Shown piece after piece: positions 11,720 to 22,501 of a stretch of DNA of 64,000 bases; position 1 is the stretch's first letter, and each line of letters starts with the position of its first letter. The DNA is from Pedomonas sp051304405 (GTDB lineage Bacteria; Pseudomonadota; Alphaproteobacteria; Sphingomonadales; Sphingomonadaceae): the NCBI RefSeq assembly GCF_051304405.1, contig NZ_JBPPGG010000004.1, forward strand, positions 1-64,000. The letters are read 5' to 3'. The notes under the pieces were generated by a model, which had not been told where the DNA came from, searched no databases, and was given only the letters and a program-made list of their open reading frames with translations. Made by a program: the position numbers and the translations under genes.

Positions 11720-12607
11720 ATGAGCCAGTCGTCGCGCCGGACCATGCTTGCCTTCGCGCTTGTTGGCGTGTCCCTGCACGCCGGCGGGGCGGATGCGTCC
11801 GGGACGGCTGCCAGAACGGCCGCTGACCAGACGGCACCAGATCAGGCCGAAACCGGCCAGACAGCAACTGGCCAGACAGCAACGGACAAGATTGCAGCCG
11901 CACCGGTGGCCGGCATCCATGCGGCCGTCTCCCGGCAACAGTCGGCGGATGTGGTGGCGACCCTGATCGAGCACGCGATTCGCCAGTCGGGGCATACCTG
12001 CAAGCTGCTGCGCGATTACCAGATGTTCGGCACCAACCGTCAGGGGCTCACCCTCAAGGCCAAGTGCGCCGAGCAGCCAACCTATGTGCTGCACATCAGC
12101 CCCCGGGACGAGGTGCGGGTGAGCGGGGGCGACGGCACCATCCAGCCGATGAACCCGCAGGACGGGCCGATCACTGCCGTGTGGGGCGTGCGGGCCGAGA
12201 AGTATCTGTCGCAGAACGCCAGAACCGCCGCCGCGGCGAAGGCGCCTGCCGCGACGGCCGCGACCGAATCGCGGCGGGCGACGACGGCGGCGGGCGCGCT
12301 CCCGTCCCTCGAGGAGGGCAGCGGCTGGTGGAACCCGGTGCTTCTGGCGGGGCTCCTGCTGGCGTTCCTGCTGGCGTTGCCGCTGCTGATCTGGCTCAAC
12401 ACCCGGCCGTCGGAGGCGCAAGGGTTCACCAGCCATGACAAGGACCTGCTGCTGGCCGAATCCCGCGAGATCCTGCCCTCCATCTACCAGCACCCGGACG
12501 GCTGGTTCATCGTGCGGGGGCGGCGGGGCAAGCGGCGGGTGTTCCGTATGCTGCTGTTCGCCTACCTCTACCGCACCTACGGCGTGAAACTGGGAGAAGT
12601 GCGCTGA
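11720..12607 (+). CDS. secreted/membrane protein of unknown function
   Basis: 295 residues. A signal peptide covers about 1-27 (MLAFALVGVSLHAGGADASG). A Gln/Thr/Ala-rich linker follows, including a short repeated GQTAT unit. A middle domain (about 75-165) has two cysteines (CKLL and KCAE) that could form a disulfide. One strong transmembrane helix spans about 205-228 (LLAGLLLAFLLALPLLIWLN), and a basic cytoplasmic-looking tail holds RGRRGKRRVFRMLLFAYLYR. Start chosen at ATG 11720 after a GGGGGG tract; a TATAAT at 11648-11653 may be the -10 box. No family recognised. Confidence 0.6.
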   Translation: MSQSSRRTMLAFALVGVSLHAGGADASGTAARTAADQTAPDQAETGQTATGQTATDKIAAAPVAGIHAAVSRQQSADVVATLIEHAIRQSGHTCKLLRDYQMFGTNRQGLTLKAKCAEQPTYVLHISPRDEVRVSGGDGTIQPMNPQDGPITAVWGVRAEKYLSQNARTAAAAKAPAATAATESRRATTAAGALPSLEEGSGWWNPVLLAGLLLAFLLALPLLIWLNTRPSEAQGFTSHDKDLLLAESREILPSIYQHPDGWFIVRGRRGKRRVFRMLLFAYLYRTYGVKLGEVR

Positions 12608-12662
12608 TCCCGCGTTTGCGCGAGACAGGGCGCCAGGGCCGCGGCCTGGACCGTGCCGTGAC

Positions 12663-13652
12663 TTAAACGGTGATGGTGCGGCGCTGATGATCCTCGATGC
12701 GGACCTTGCGATCCACATAGGCAGTCAGCCACTGGCGATGGGCCTCGGCGGCGTTGCCGGCGGCCCGGATCCGGTGCGCGGCGGCGTCGCCGCCGATCTG
12801 CGAGGCCAGCAGCACGCGGGCGCGCGAGGGATCGAGCCCCCGGGTGAGGAAGCGGACAGCGTCACCCGGCCCCAGATGGTGGGCGAGGTAGGCCCGCTTG
12901 GCCAGTTCCTCCGGCGGCAAGCCGTCATGCACCAGCCCCTGCTTCTCCAGCGCGTTCAGGTTGGCGAGGGCGTAGTCCGCCGCCGCCTCGATGGAGGCGC
13001 GCGGGTCGAAGCGCAGCGCCAGCAGATCGGCGCGGGCGGAGGCCAGCACGCGGCCGTTGCCGTCGAGCCAGCCGCGCTCGGCCGCCACGCCGTTGAGCCA
13101 GGTGCCGGGCCGCTCCGCCTCGCTCTCCCAGGTGGAGGCCAGGAACTGGGTCAGCCCCGCCGCCGAGGAGCGGGGATTGCGGCTGTCCGGGTCCCACACG
13201 CCGTTCACGGTGGCGGCTTCCGCATCGACGATGGCGGCCAGCATGGCGGCGGGCAGCCCGGTTCGGGCCGAGGCGCTCTCCAGCATCGGCTGGTAGATGG
13301 CGTTGTCCTTGAGGTCGAGCGGCCCGTCAGGCCCCGCGCCAAAGGCCGGCAGCGCGCCCATGAAGGCGGCGGCGCCCATGACGGCGGTGGCGTCGGTGCC
13401 CGCCCCCGGGCCGGTCGCGGCGGCTTCGCCCTGAAGGGCCAGCAGGATGATCGGATCGATGCCAAGGCTGTGCGCCGAGGCGGCCGCGCCCGAACCGGCG
13501 TCGGCGCTGTCCCCGGCGTCGCCGATGGCCGCCTGCCACAGCTGGCGCAGCATCTCCTGCCGCATGTCGGACCAGGCCAGCGCGGCGCGGCCCTCGGGCG
13601 AGAGCTGTGCGGCAGCCAGGGAATTGGCAGAAAGGTGGGTGGCGCTGGTCAT
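12663..13652 (-). CDS. lytic-transglycosylase-like (SLT fold) protein
   Basis: 329 residues, no signal peptide. The central block resembles soluble lytic transglycosylase domains: YQPMLESASARTGLPAAMLA then AIVDAEAA, and SSAAGLTQFLASTWESEA, where AGLTQFLxSTW is the usual motif near the sugar-binding cleft. The catalytic Glu expected in AxxxxES is replaced by AIVDAEAA, so activity is uncertain. The N-terminal 130 residues are Ala/Gly-rich low complexity. The ATG at 13652 has AAGGAG about 13 nt upstream; a GTG at 13679 is the alternative. It is divergently oriented from the crotonase gene. Similar proteins are often annotated as peptidoglycan-binding or hypothetical. Confidence 0.6.
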   Translation of the reverse strand: MTSATHLSANSLAAAQLSPEGRAALAWSDMRQEMLRQLWQAAIGDAGDSADAGSGAAASAHSLGIDPIILLALQGEAAATGPGAGTDATAVMGAAAFMGALPAFGAGPDGPLDLKDNAIYQPMLESASARTGLPAAMLAAIVDAEAATVNGVWDPDSRNPRSSAAGLTQFLASTWESEAERPGTWLNGVAAERGWLDGNGRVLASARADLLALRFDPRASIEAAADYALANLNALEKQGLVHDGLPPEELAKRAYLAHHLGPGDAVRFLTRGLDPSRARVLLASQIGGDAAAHRIRAAGNAAEAHRQWLTAYVDRKVRIEDHQRRTITV

Positions 13653-13853
13653 GACCGGCGAATATCTCCTTGGCGTCACCCTTGCGCAATGTGGTGAAGA
13701 AAAGGTTTATGCGCGCGCTCTCGTGCCGCGCGGCGGATGGCGTTACACTTGTCAGCGACGGCTCCGGCGCCCGGAGGGGGGCGGAACAGGGGCCGCACGA
13801 GGGGTCGAAACAGGGGCCCGCCGAACGGGTCAGGAGAGGGGAGGACTCACGCC

Positions 13854-14654
13854 ATGACAGTTGAGACAAGCGCCGGCTCGATTACCATCGAGACCCACGG
13901 CAGGATTCTGCTCATCGGCATCAATCGTCCGCAAAAGCGCAACGGCCTTACTCCCGAGATGCTGTGCGCGCTGTCGGAGGCCTATCAGAAGCTGGATGCC
14001 GAGCCCGATCTGCGCGCCGGCGTGCTGTTCGCCCACGGCCCGGATTTCTGCGCCGGGCTCGAGCTGCCCCGCTTCGCCGAGATCTTTGCCCGGGGCGAGG
14101 ACTTCGGCATGAGCGTCGAGGGCAAGCCGGACATTTTCGCCCGCCGCCCGCCGTGGCGGAAGAAGCCGATCGTCGCCGCCATCAAGGGCATTACCTACAC
14201 CGCCGGGCTTGAGCTGGCGCTGGCGGCGGACATCGTGGTCGCGGCCAGCGACGTGCGACTCGGTATGCTGGAGCCCCGGCGCGGCCTGATGCCCGTGGGC
14301 GGCGCCACCTACCGCTTCATCGAGCGGGGCGGCTGGGGCAACGCCATGCGCTGGCTGCTCACCGGCGAGGAATTCGGCGCGGACGAGGGCTGCCGCATCG
14401 GCATCATTCAGGAGATCGTGCCGCCGGGGTTCGAGCTGAACCGGGCCATTGCCATCGCCGAGACCATCGCGGCCCAGGCGCCGCTGGCGGTGGAGGCCAT
14501 TCGCGCCAACGCCATCACCTATGCCCAGCACGGGGAGGCGGCCTGCGCTGCCGAGTTCGGGCCGGTCTCGGCGCGGCTGGGCCATACGGAGGACTTCGCC
14601 GAGGGCGTGGCCAGCTTCAGGGAGAAGCGCGCGGCCGTGTTCAAGGGGCGCTGA
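13854..14654 (+). CDS. enoyl-CoA hydratase/isomerase (crotonase) family protein
   Basis: 266 residues with the crotonase fold. The CoA/oxyanion-hole segment is FAHGPDFCAGLELPRFAEIF, and the second oxyanion region is AAIKGITYTAGLELALAADI. Both catalytic acidic positions of enoyl-CoA hydratase appear to be kept: Glu in GLELALA and Glu in GMLEPRRGL. The usual GGG of the second loop is TAG. ATG at 13854 follows GAGAGGGGAGGA. Many such proteins act on short acyl-CoAs, but the substrate is not evident, and the gene stands alone between a divergent and a convergent neighbour. Confidence 0.85.
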   Translation: MTVETSAGSITIETHGRILLIGINRPQKRNGLTPEMLCALSEAYQKLDAEPDLRAGVLFAHGPDFCAGLELPRFAEIFARGEDFGMSVEGKPDIFARRPPWRKKPIVAAIKGITYTAGLELALAADIVVAASDVRLGMLEPRRGLMPVGGATYRFIERGGWGNAMRWLLTGEEFGADEGCRIGIIQEIVPPGFELNRAIAIAETIAAQAPLAVEAIRANAITYAQHGEAACAAEFGPVSARLGHTEDFAEGVASFREKRAAVFKGR

Positions 14655-14678
14655 GCCCCGCGCAGAACGGAAGCAGGA

Positions 14679-14711
14679 AAGGGGGCAGGGCGCCAGCGGC
14701 ACCGCCCCCTT
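14679..14711. terminator. bidirectional terminator between convergent genes
   Basis: Arms AAGGGGGC (14679-14686) and GCCCCCTT (14704-14711) enclose a GC-rich loop, between the crotonase gene (plus) and the NYN-domain gene (minus). No long T run is present, so this is a moderate call. Confidence 0.4.
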
Positions 14712-14732
14712 CCAGAATTTCCAGCCCGGCTC

Positions 14733-15332
14733 TTAATCCCGCAGGTCGGGCTTGGGCCACTCCACCTCGCGCATCACGTCGAAGTGGGCGAGGATTTCGC
14801 CATGCAGCGGCGCGTTGGGGAAATCGACGCCGATCAGCTGCACGCTCGAATTGCGGGCCCGCGCCATTGCCGGAACCAGATCGGTGTCGGCGGCCACCAG
14901 CACCACCCGGTCCGCCGCGCGGCTGTCGATGATCTGGGTCAGATCGAGGCCGATCTGGAGGTCGATGCCCTTCTGCTCGAAATCCGGGCGGAAGTGCTGG
15001 TCGGTCAGGCCGCCGGTGGGCATGGGCAGCGACTTGGGCTTCCAGCCCCGGAACTTCAGCATCCCGGTGCGCACGCACAGGTAATCCCGTCCGGCCAGCT
15101 CGTCGAGCCAGCCGCCGCCGGACTTGAAATGATACGGCTCGCCCGAGACGGGAAGCTGGGCCTCCCCCTGGTAGGGGCGGCAGTCATAGTAGAAAACCCG
15201 GATCAGTTCTTCCTGCTTCTCCAGCAGGGCATGGGCAAAGTCTTCAATAAGATCGACAGTATAGTCGATGCCGTCACGACGAGCCTGGGCGCGCAAGTGG
15301 CCGCCATCGATCTGGATAATAACACGCTTCAT
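14733..15332 (-). CDS. NYN-domain (LabA/DUF88-type) putative RNase
   Basis: 199 residues of the PIN-like NYN fold. Conserved acidic residues are in the expected places: IQIDGGH at the N terminus, KGIDLQIGLDLTQ near 125, and VAADTDLVPAMA near 150. Together these form the metal-binding nuclease site. ATG at 15332 is preceded at 6 nt by GGGAG; a TTG two codons upstream is less likely. The family includes bacterial LabA proteins and RNA-processing enzymes, but no substrate can be assigned. It is monocistronic and convergent with the crotonase gene. Confidence 0.8.
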   Translation of the reverse strand: MKRVIIQIDGGHLRAQARRDGIDYTVDLIEDFAHALLEKQEELIRVFYYDCRPYQGEAQLPVSGEPYHFKSGGGWLDELAGRDYLCVRTGMLKFRGWKPKSLPMPTGGLTDQHFRPDFEQKGIDLQIGLDLTQIIDSRAADRVVLVAADTDLVPAMARARNSSVQLIGVDFPNAPLHGEILAHFDVMREVEWPKPDLRD

Positions 15333-15687
15333 ATACAACTCCCTACGGAATGAAGAGACGCTGGCAAAATGTAAGACAGCAAGATCATTACCATAGCGAC
15401 GATTTCGCGTTCATACCATAGGTACAACAAGATCTTGGCCGGCCTGCCGCGGGCCATCCGCTGCCTGACCGAGGGGGTGGGGTAACGGGCGGCCCTGTCC
15501 AGAAAAACGAACCAGAGAGGCGATTGCCCGCAGGAACGGGCGGGAAACGCTGCGGATCGGGCGCGGAAATGCGCGATTTTGCCGTCTGGCAGGGCTGGAA
15601 GCGCCGTTTCCTTGCCGGCGGCCCCCGGTTTCATGCTAGACGCGGACATAGTGTCGCAGGGCGGCGGGCCGCCGGGAGCGAGGGACG
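15333..15687. other. intergenic region with divergent promoters
   Basis: This 355-nt stretch separates the NYN gene (minus) from the TusA-like gene (plus). I see no supported gene. On the minus strand the near repeat CTATGGTATG / CTATGGTAATG (15378-15423 area) may belong to the NYN promoter. Confidence 0.3.
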
Positions 15688-15918
15688 ATGGAGACGATGC
15701 GCTGCGTTGATGCCAGGGGACTGCGCTGTCCGCTGCCGGTGTTGCGGTTGCGCCGGGCAGCGGAGGGGGCGCAGCCCGGCGACCGGCTGGAGCTGCTGGC
15801 GACCGATCCGGCCGCCCGCCGCGACGTGCCCGCCTTCTGCGCCGAGAAGGGCTGGGTGCTGGAAAGCGCGGACGATCAGCCGGACGGGGCAACCCGCTAC
15901 CGGGTGCGGATCACCTGA
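15688..15918 (+). CDS. TusA-family sulfurtransferase
   Basis: 76 residues, one TusA/SirA domain. The signature CPxP is present as GLRCPLPVLRLRRA, with Cys14 as the persulfide-carrying residue. TusA-like proteins relay sulfur from cysteine desulfurases to tRNA thiolation, molybdenum cofactor and other pathways. ATG at 15688 follows GAGGGACG. The next gene, 117 nt downstream, encodes a GFA-fold zinc protein. Whether this is the tRNA-modifying TusA or one of the paralogous YeeD/RhdA-linked carriers cannot be decided. Confidence 0.85.
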   Translation: METMRCVDARGLRCPLPVLRLRRAAEGAQPGDRLELLATDPAARRDVPAFCAEKGWVLESADDQPDGATRYRVRIT

Positions 15919-16035
15919 GCCCGCGCCTGCCAGCCGGGGCGGCCGTGCCGATTTTCCGGGCAGGCGGCACCCGCTTTCGCTAGGATGCCGCCCGGCCGCA
16001 AAGGGCCAGAGGGAAAGCCAAAGGGGATCAAGGGA

Positions 16036-16392
16036 ATGCAAGTGCAGCGTTTTCGCGGCAGCTGCCAGTGCGGCGCGGTGACCTATGAGGTCGAGGCCAG
16101 CCTGGAGCAGGCCATCACCTGCAACTGCTCGCGCTGCCAGCGCATGGGCTTCGTGCTCACCTTCGCGCCGCGCGACCGGTTCGAGCTGAAGTCGGGTGCG
16201 GAGAACCTCACCGAGTACCGTTTCAACTCGAAGCGGATCCAGCACCTGTTCTGCGCCACCTGCGGGGTGGAGAGCTTCGCCTACGGCCAGATGCCGGACG
16301 GCACCGAAATCGCGGCCATCAACATCAACTGCCTCGAAGGCGTGGACCCGCGCGCCATCCCGGCCAAGGCGGTGGACGGCCGCAGCTTCTAG
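16036..16392 (+). CDS. GFA/CENP-V family zinc protein
   Basis: 118 residues. The zinc-binding cysteines of the glutathione-dependent formaldehyde-activating (GFA) fold are present in order: GSCQCGAVTYEV, TCNCSRCQRMGF and FCATCGVESFAYG. Members bind two zinc ions; the name derives from S-hydroxymethylglutathione synthase, but most homologues have no proven activity. ATG at 16036 follows AAGGGGATCAAGGGA; the longer upstream frame adds a Lys/Gly-rich stretch unlike the family. Confidence 0.85.
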   Translation: MQVQRFRGSCQCGAVTYEVEASLEQAITCNCSRCQRMGFVLTFAPRDRFELKSGAENLTEYRFNSKRIQHLFCATCGVESFAYGQMPDGTEIAAININCLEGVDPRAIPAKAVDGRSF

Positions 16393-16461
16393 GGGACGCC
16401 GCCCGCCGGGGGGGCGAGGCGGCGAGGGGCAAGGCGCGCTGGGCGAGGGGCAAGGGGCGCG

Positions 16462-17493
16462 TCAGTCGCCGACCTTCACCACCACCTTGCCGAAGTTGCG
16501 CCCCTCCAGCAGCCCCATGAAGGCGGTGGGGGCATTCTCCAGCCCCTCGGTCACGTCCTCCCGGTAGCGGATGCGGCCCTCCCGCACCCATCGGGTCATG
16601 TCCGCATTGAACTCGGCGGCGCGGTGGCCGTAGTCCAGTGTCACGATGAAGCCCTGAATCTTCAGGCGGCGGATCAGAATGGTGGTGAGAAGCTGGGGCA
16701 TCCGGTCCGGCCCCGGCGGCAGGTGGGTCATGTTGTACTGGGCGATGAGCCCGCACAGCGGCACCCGCCCGCCCGGGTTGAGGCGCGGCAGCACCGCCTC
16801 GAACACCTTGCCGCCCACGTTCTCGAAGTAGACATCGATGCCGTTGGGGCAGGCCTCCGCCAGCCGCTGCCGGAAGTCGTCGCTGCGGTGGTCGATGCAG
16901 GCGTCGAACCCCAGCGCCTCGACGGCATGGCGGCACTTCTCCGGCCCGCCCGCGATGCCGACCACCCGGCAGCCCTTGAGCTTGGCGATCTGGCCGACGA
17001 CAGACCCCACCGCGCCGGTGGCGGCGGCAACGGCCACCGTCTCGCCCGGCTGCGGCCGGCCGATGTCGAGGAGGCCGAAGTAGGCGGTCATCCCCGGCAT
17101 ACCGAGCACGCCAAGCGCGTGGGAGGGGTTCTCCATGGCGGGGTCGAGCCGGATCAGCTCCCGCCCGTCCGAGACGCCGTAGTCCTGCCAGCCGCAGTAG
17201 GACAGCACCAGATCGCCCGGCGCGAAGCCGGGGTGGCGGGACTGCTCCACCCGGCTGACCGTGCCGCCCACCATCACCCCGCCCACCGGCACCGGCTCGG
17301 CGTAGGAGGGGCCGTCGTCCATCCGCCCGCGCATGTAGGGGTCGAGCGACAGGTAAAGTGTGCGCAGCAGCACCTGGCCCTCGCGCGGCTCGGGCACCGG
17401 CGCTTCCTCCAGCCGGAAGTTCTCGGGCGTGGGCGCACCCTTGGGGCGCGCGGCGAGGACGATGCGGCGGTTGACGTCGCGGGATTGCGGCAT
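16462..17493 (-). CDS. NADP-dependent MDR oxidoreductase (curA/PTGR-like)
   Basis: 343 residues of the zinc-independent medium-chain reductase family that includes curcumin reductase and leukotriene B4 12-hydroxydehydrogenase. The N-terminal GroES-like half has LSLDPYMRGRM, the family mark. The Rossmann half carries AAATGAVGSVVGQIAKLKGC (AxxGxxG) and GGPEKC. Such enzymes reduce the double bond of alpha,beta-unsaturated carbonyls with NADPH. ATG at 17493 follows GGGGGAGGGAA. It lies downstream of ohr on the same strand but 160 nt apart. Confidence 0.9.
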   Translation of the reverse strand: MPQSRDVNRRIVLAARPKGAPTPENFRLEEAPVPEPREGQVLLRTLYLSLDPYMRGRMDDGPSYAEPVPVGGVMVGGTVSRVEQSRHPGFAPGDLVLSYCGWQDYGVSDGRELIRLDPAMENPSHALGVLGMPGMTAYFGLLDIGRPQPGETVAVAAATGAVGSVVGQIAKLKGCRVVGIAGGPEKCRHAVEALGFDACIDHRSDDFRQRLAEACPNGIDVYFENVGGKVFEAVLPRLNPGGRVPLCGLIAQYNMTHLPPGPDRMPQLLTTILIRRLKIQGFIVTLDYGHRAAEFNADMTRWVREGRIRYREDVTEGLENAPTAFMGLLEGRNFGKVVVKVGD

Positions 17494-17602
17494 GGCGATT
17501 CCCTCCCCCTTACCGAACGGGCCGGGCCAGACCGCCCGGCGATGGCAACGTCAGGGTGCTATGAAGCGGGCGGGCGGTCAAACCGGCCCCCCACCGCGCG
17601 CC

Positions 17603-17654
17603 GGAGGCGCGAAGCAGTTGTTGCGCGCGGAGGCGCGATCCTGTTCTTGCGCGC
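17603..17654. repeat. 26-bp imperfect tandem duplication
   Basis: Two adjacent copies of GGAGGCGCGA-N6-GTTSTTGCGCGC-type sequence (17603-17628 and 17629-17654) lie just past the ohr stop codon. The outer parts are identical and the middle differs. No function seen. Confidence 0.5.
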
Positions 17655-17655
17655 G

Positions 17656-18078
17656 TCAGACGACGCCAAGGTCAACCGCCACATTGCCCTTGATGGCGTG
17701 GGAGTAGGGGCACACCTCGTGGGCCGCCCGCGCCACTGCCTCCGCCTCCTCCCGCTCGACGCCCGGCAGCTCCACGGTCAGGCGGACGGCAAGGCCGAAG
17801 CCGGTGCCGTCGTCGCGGCGGCCGATGCCGACCGTGGCCGTCACCTTGGCATCCTCGGGCACGGTCACGTCCTGCTTCGGGGCGACCGCCTTCACGGCGC
17901 TGAGAAAGCAGGCGGCGTAGCCCGCCGCGAAGAGCTGCTCGGGGTTGGCGCCGTCGCCGCCCTTTCCGCCCAGCCCCTCGGGAATGGACAGGTCGAACGC
18001 CACCTTGCCGTCTTCCGTCTCGGTATGGCCTTCCCGGCCGCCGGTCGCCGTGGCCGTCGTTTCATAAAGCGTCTTCAC
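17656..18078 (-). CDS. ohr: organic hydroperoxide resistance protein (Ohr)
   Basis: 140 residues of the Ohr branch of the OsmC family. The two redox cysteines are in the expected motifs: AAGYAACFLSAV and AHEVCPYSHAI. Ohr reduces organic and fatty-acid hydroperoxides using lipoylated partners. The N-terminal MKTLYETTATATGGREG is typical. Translation starts at a GTG (18078) after GAGGAG. No ohrR repressor is seen next to it. A REPIN-like repeat lies in the region upstream. Confidence 0.92.
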   Translation of the reverse strand: MKTLYETTATATGGREGHTETEDGKVAFDLSIPEGLGGKGGDGANPEQLFAAGYAACFLSAVKAVAPKQDVTVPEDAKVTATVGIGRRDDGTGFGLAVRLTVELPGVEREEAEAVARAAHEVCPYSHAIKGNVAVDLGVV

Positions 18079-18340
18079 GAGCCAGTCTCCTCACCTGATA
18101 GGCAACAGGCGGTGAAACGCCGGGAGGACGGGATCGCTTCGCCCCGCCGCGACGCCCCGGGCGAAGTCGGGCGTATTTTACATAAGGCTAAATCGTCGCT
18201 GGCGGGGTTTAAACGCTCACGGAGAGGTTTTTACCTATTTCGGCTAGGGTGGTAGCGGGCGAGCCCGGAATCGCGCTCTACGGCGCCTCTACGGGCGATT
18301 GCGGGGCATGTCCGGCGGCGGGGTAAGGGGCTTTGCGTTT

Positions 18341-18508
18341 GCAGAGGGTCTCGGACCCTCTGCACTCCCGATCTTTTCGCGGCCGTGTTTCAGGCGCGCA
18401 CTGGAAACGCGGCCCGATAAACTCCCGCCACAGGGAAAGGGCCGCGCCCTTCGTGAAGGATGCGGCCCCTTGAAACGAATGGGGGTGCAGGGGGTTGAGA
18501 CCCCCTGC
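18341..18508. repeat. REPIN-like inverted pair of palindromes
   Basis: The left head GCAGAGGGTC-tcg-GACCCTCTGC (18341-18363) faces the right head with arms GCAGGGGGT / ACCCCCTGC (18487-18508). Between them are a reverse-oriented flank (TCTTTTCGCGGCCG) and a forward flank (GATGCGGCCCCTTGAAACGA), plus the module GGGCCGCGCCCTTC also found at 59952. The whole region 18079-18528, between ohr and purL, holds no protein gene. Confidence 0.65.
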
Positions 18509-18528
18509 AAAACCAACCCTGACCCCAA

Positions 18529-20733
<2,205 letters not shown>

Positions 20734-20952
20734 ACCGTCTCTCAATCCGTTGGGCGGGACAATTTGGGGACGCTCATAGCCGCTTGAGGCACGGAACGCC
20801 AGTGCGCGATGGCGCCCTGGTGGCGTTCTGTGACGATGTGTGCCCTGTTGCGGACTGTCTGCGTGGATGGCCTGCGCAGACCGCTTGCCTGGCGGGCCGC
20901 AACCGGCCATTCCCTCTGGCGGAATTCACATGTCAGCAGGAAAGGCAGTGCC

Positions 20953-21303
20953 ATGTCCACCATCACCCGGCTTGAGACCGAAACCCGCATGAGCCAGGCG
21001 GTCATCCACAACGGCGTCGTCTATCTGGCGGGGCAGGTGGGCGAGACCGGCTCAACTGTCGCCGAGCAGACCGCCAGCGCGCTGGCCGAGGTGGACCGCC
21101 TGCTGGCGCTGGCGGGCACGGACAAGACCCGCATTCTCTCCGCCCAGATCATCCTCGCCGACATCGCCACCTTCGCCGAGATGAACGCGGTGTGGGACGC
21201 CTGGGTCGCCCCCGGCCACGCGCCCGCCCGCGCCACCATCGAGGGCAAGCTCGCCGCGCCGGAGTATCTGGTGGAGATCATCGTCACGGCGGCGGTGGCG
21301 TAG
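20953..21303 (+). CDS. RidA/YjgF-family protein
   Basis: 116 residues with the RidA (reactive imine deaminase) fold. Family features are LAGQVGETGSTVAEQTASAL, SAQIILADIATFAEMNAVW, and GHAPARATIEGKLAAPEYLV, where the Arg in PAR is the carboxylate-binding residue. RidA hydrolyses 2-aminoacrylate and other enamine/imine intermediates from PLP enzymes. ATG at 20953 has AGGAAAGG about 9 nt upstream. It is divergent from purL; an association with purine metabolism is common (yabJ-pur) but not proven here. Confidence 0.88.
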   Translation: MSTITRLETETRMSQAVIHNGVVYLAGQVGETGSTVAEQTASALAEVDRLLALAGTDKTRILSAQIILADIATFAEMNAVWDAWVAPGHAPARATIEGKLAAPEYLVEIIVTAAVA

Positions 21304-21388
21304 GAGGCCGCTCGGTTTGCAATGAAAAGACCGGCCGCTCCAGACGGTCCTGTTCGGGGCGCTTGCGGGTACGGGGTGGGGTCTCCCC

Positions 21389-21571
21389 TTATTCCATCGT
21401 CACCCGCCGCGGCACCCGTTTGCCCTTGGTGCGGCTGGTCAGATGAAACTGGCGGCAGCGGTCGCAGCGGTAGGGGCGGAGCGTGACGGTTGCGCGCAGC
21501 ACCGCCTCCAGCGCTTCCGCCTCGCTGGCGTAGCGCCGCTTCTTCCGGCAGATGGACAGGCGGGTGCGCAC
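21389..21571 (-). CDS. small zinc-ribbon-like basic protein
   Basis: 60 residues, very basic (many Arg/Lys), with two cysteines in YRCDRCRQFHLTSR and another near the N terminus. The CxxC followed by FH could bind zinc. The only start in frame is a GTG at 21571, because a stop lies two codons upstream; the ribosome site is weak. It sits 19 nt downstream of the ImmA/IrrE gene on the same strand and may belong to that cassette. Function unknown. Confidence 0.5.
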   Translation of the reverse strand: MRTRLSICRKKRRYASEAEALEAVLRATVTLRPYRCDRCRQFHLTSRTKGKRVPRRVTME

Positions 21572-21590
21572 CGTTCACGCATCCCGGCCA

Positions 21591-22058
21591 TCAGCGTCCC
21601 AGCCGGATTCGCATTGCTTCCGTGGAGACCCCAAACTCCTTGGCAAGCTCTTCCGTGTTTCGGTTCCCCACATTGATGAGCGCATGGCGCGGCATCAACA
21701 CATTGGCCGCAAAGCTGTTCGCTTGCCGTTCATGCTGGGGACGGATATAGGGATTGGGACGTCTGGTTCCTTCGGCTCTGTAAGCCCGATTGTCTCCAAC
21801 GCCATCGCCCAGAAGATCCCGATGATAGATGTAATGGCCAAGCTCGTGGGCGGCTGTGAAACGCTGTCTTGTGCGCGGGTGATTTCCGTTCACGACGATC
21901 CGATAACGTCCGTCCGGCTTTCGTTCGATATAGCCGGAGACTTCGTTATCCAGGGATTCCTTGACGAGTTCGAGGCCCAGATCGGTAATGATTTCCTCGA
22001 TGGGGACAGGCTTTCTGTCCCAGTATTTCGAGATTACGGACAGCGGCTCGCGCGTCAT
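21591..22058 (-). CDS. ImmA/IrrE-family metallopeptidase
   Basis: 155 residues. The zinc-protease motif is AAHELGHYIYH (HExxH near residue 72), and the third ligand Glu lies in RQANSFAANVLMP-type sequence preceded by QHE. Members such as ImmA of ICEBs1 and IrrE/PprI of Deinococcus cleave repressors to switch on genes. The gene overlaps the upstream TM-protein gene by one base (TGATG), so the two are translationally coupled. No Xre-type repressor, the usual substrate, is adjacent. The base composition is less GC-rich than neighbours, which suggests transfer. Confidence 0.85.
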   Translation of the reverse strand: MTREPLSVISKYWDRKPVPIEEIITDLGLELVKESLDNEVSGYIERKPDGRYRIVVNGNHPRTRQRFTAAHELGHYIYHRDLLGDGVGDNRAYRAEGTRRPNPYIRPQHERQANSFAANVLMPRHALINVGNRNTEELAKEFGVSTEAMRIRLGR

Positions 22059-22471
22059 CAGGCGTTTTCCCCTATATCGTCGGCAGCCTTTTCGTCATCG
22101 CCATTGCCGATTGTCGCATCTCCGAGCAGGCCAACGTGACGCCGTATTATGCCTGGAGCCTCTTCGGCCAGCCATTCCCTTATGTAGGAATCCGCACAAT
22201 TCTTGGCAATCTCTCGGGCCTCATGCTCGGCCCGGACCTTGATGTAATAACCCCAGCCGATGGCAAAGAAGAGGGCGATCACCCCAAGGAGAACAGTTCC
22301 CCATGTGAATGCTGTCGACAGGGAGGCGAAAGAGGTCGCCAAAGCGTTGAAATCAGGTGTGGGTATGGGGGAAGGCACGGAAATGACAGGTATTTCACAT
22401 GCCTGCCGTGTTGCTTCTATTATTTCGTCACAGGCTTTTGCTGTTTCGATTGCGGCGGCCTTGATGCTCAT
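22058..22471 (-). CDS. single-pass membrane protein, partner of ImmA/IrrE
   Basis: 137 residues. A predicted N-terminal region (about 1-50) has two cysteines (KACDE, RQACEIP) and a Pro-rich turn. One transmembrane helix covers about 57-75 (WGTVLLGVIALFFAIGWGYY), followed by a charged probable cytoplasmic tail (KVRAEHEAREIAKNC). No known family recognised. The stop codon overlaps the start of the ImmA/IrrE gene, so it is first in a two-gene operon. It might be the protease's substrate or sensor; that is inference from coupling only. Confidence 0.7.
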   Translation of the reverse strand: MSIKAAAIETAKACDEIIEATRQACEIPVISVPSPIPTPDFNALATSFASLSTAFTWGTVLLGVIALFFAIGWGYYIKVRAEHEAREIAKNCADSYIREWLAEEAPGIIRRHVGLLGDATIGNGDDEKAADDIGENA

Positions 22472-22501
22472 CGATGGATCCGTGACGGATTTGCAATGTC
22501 C

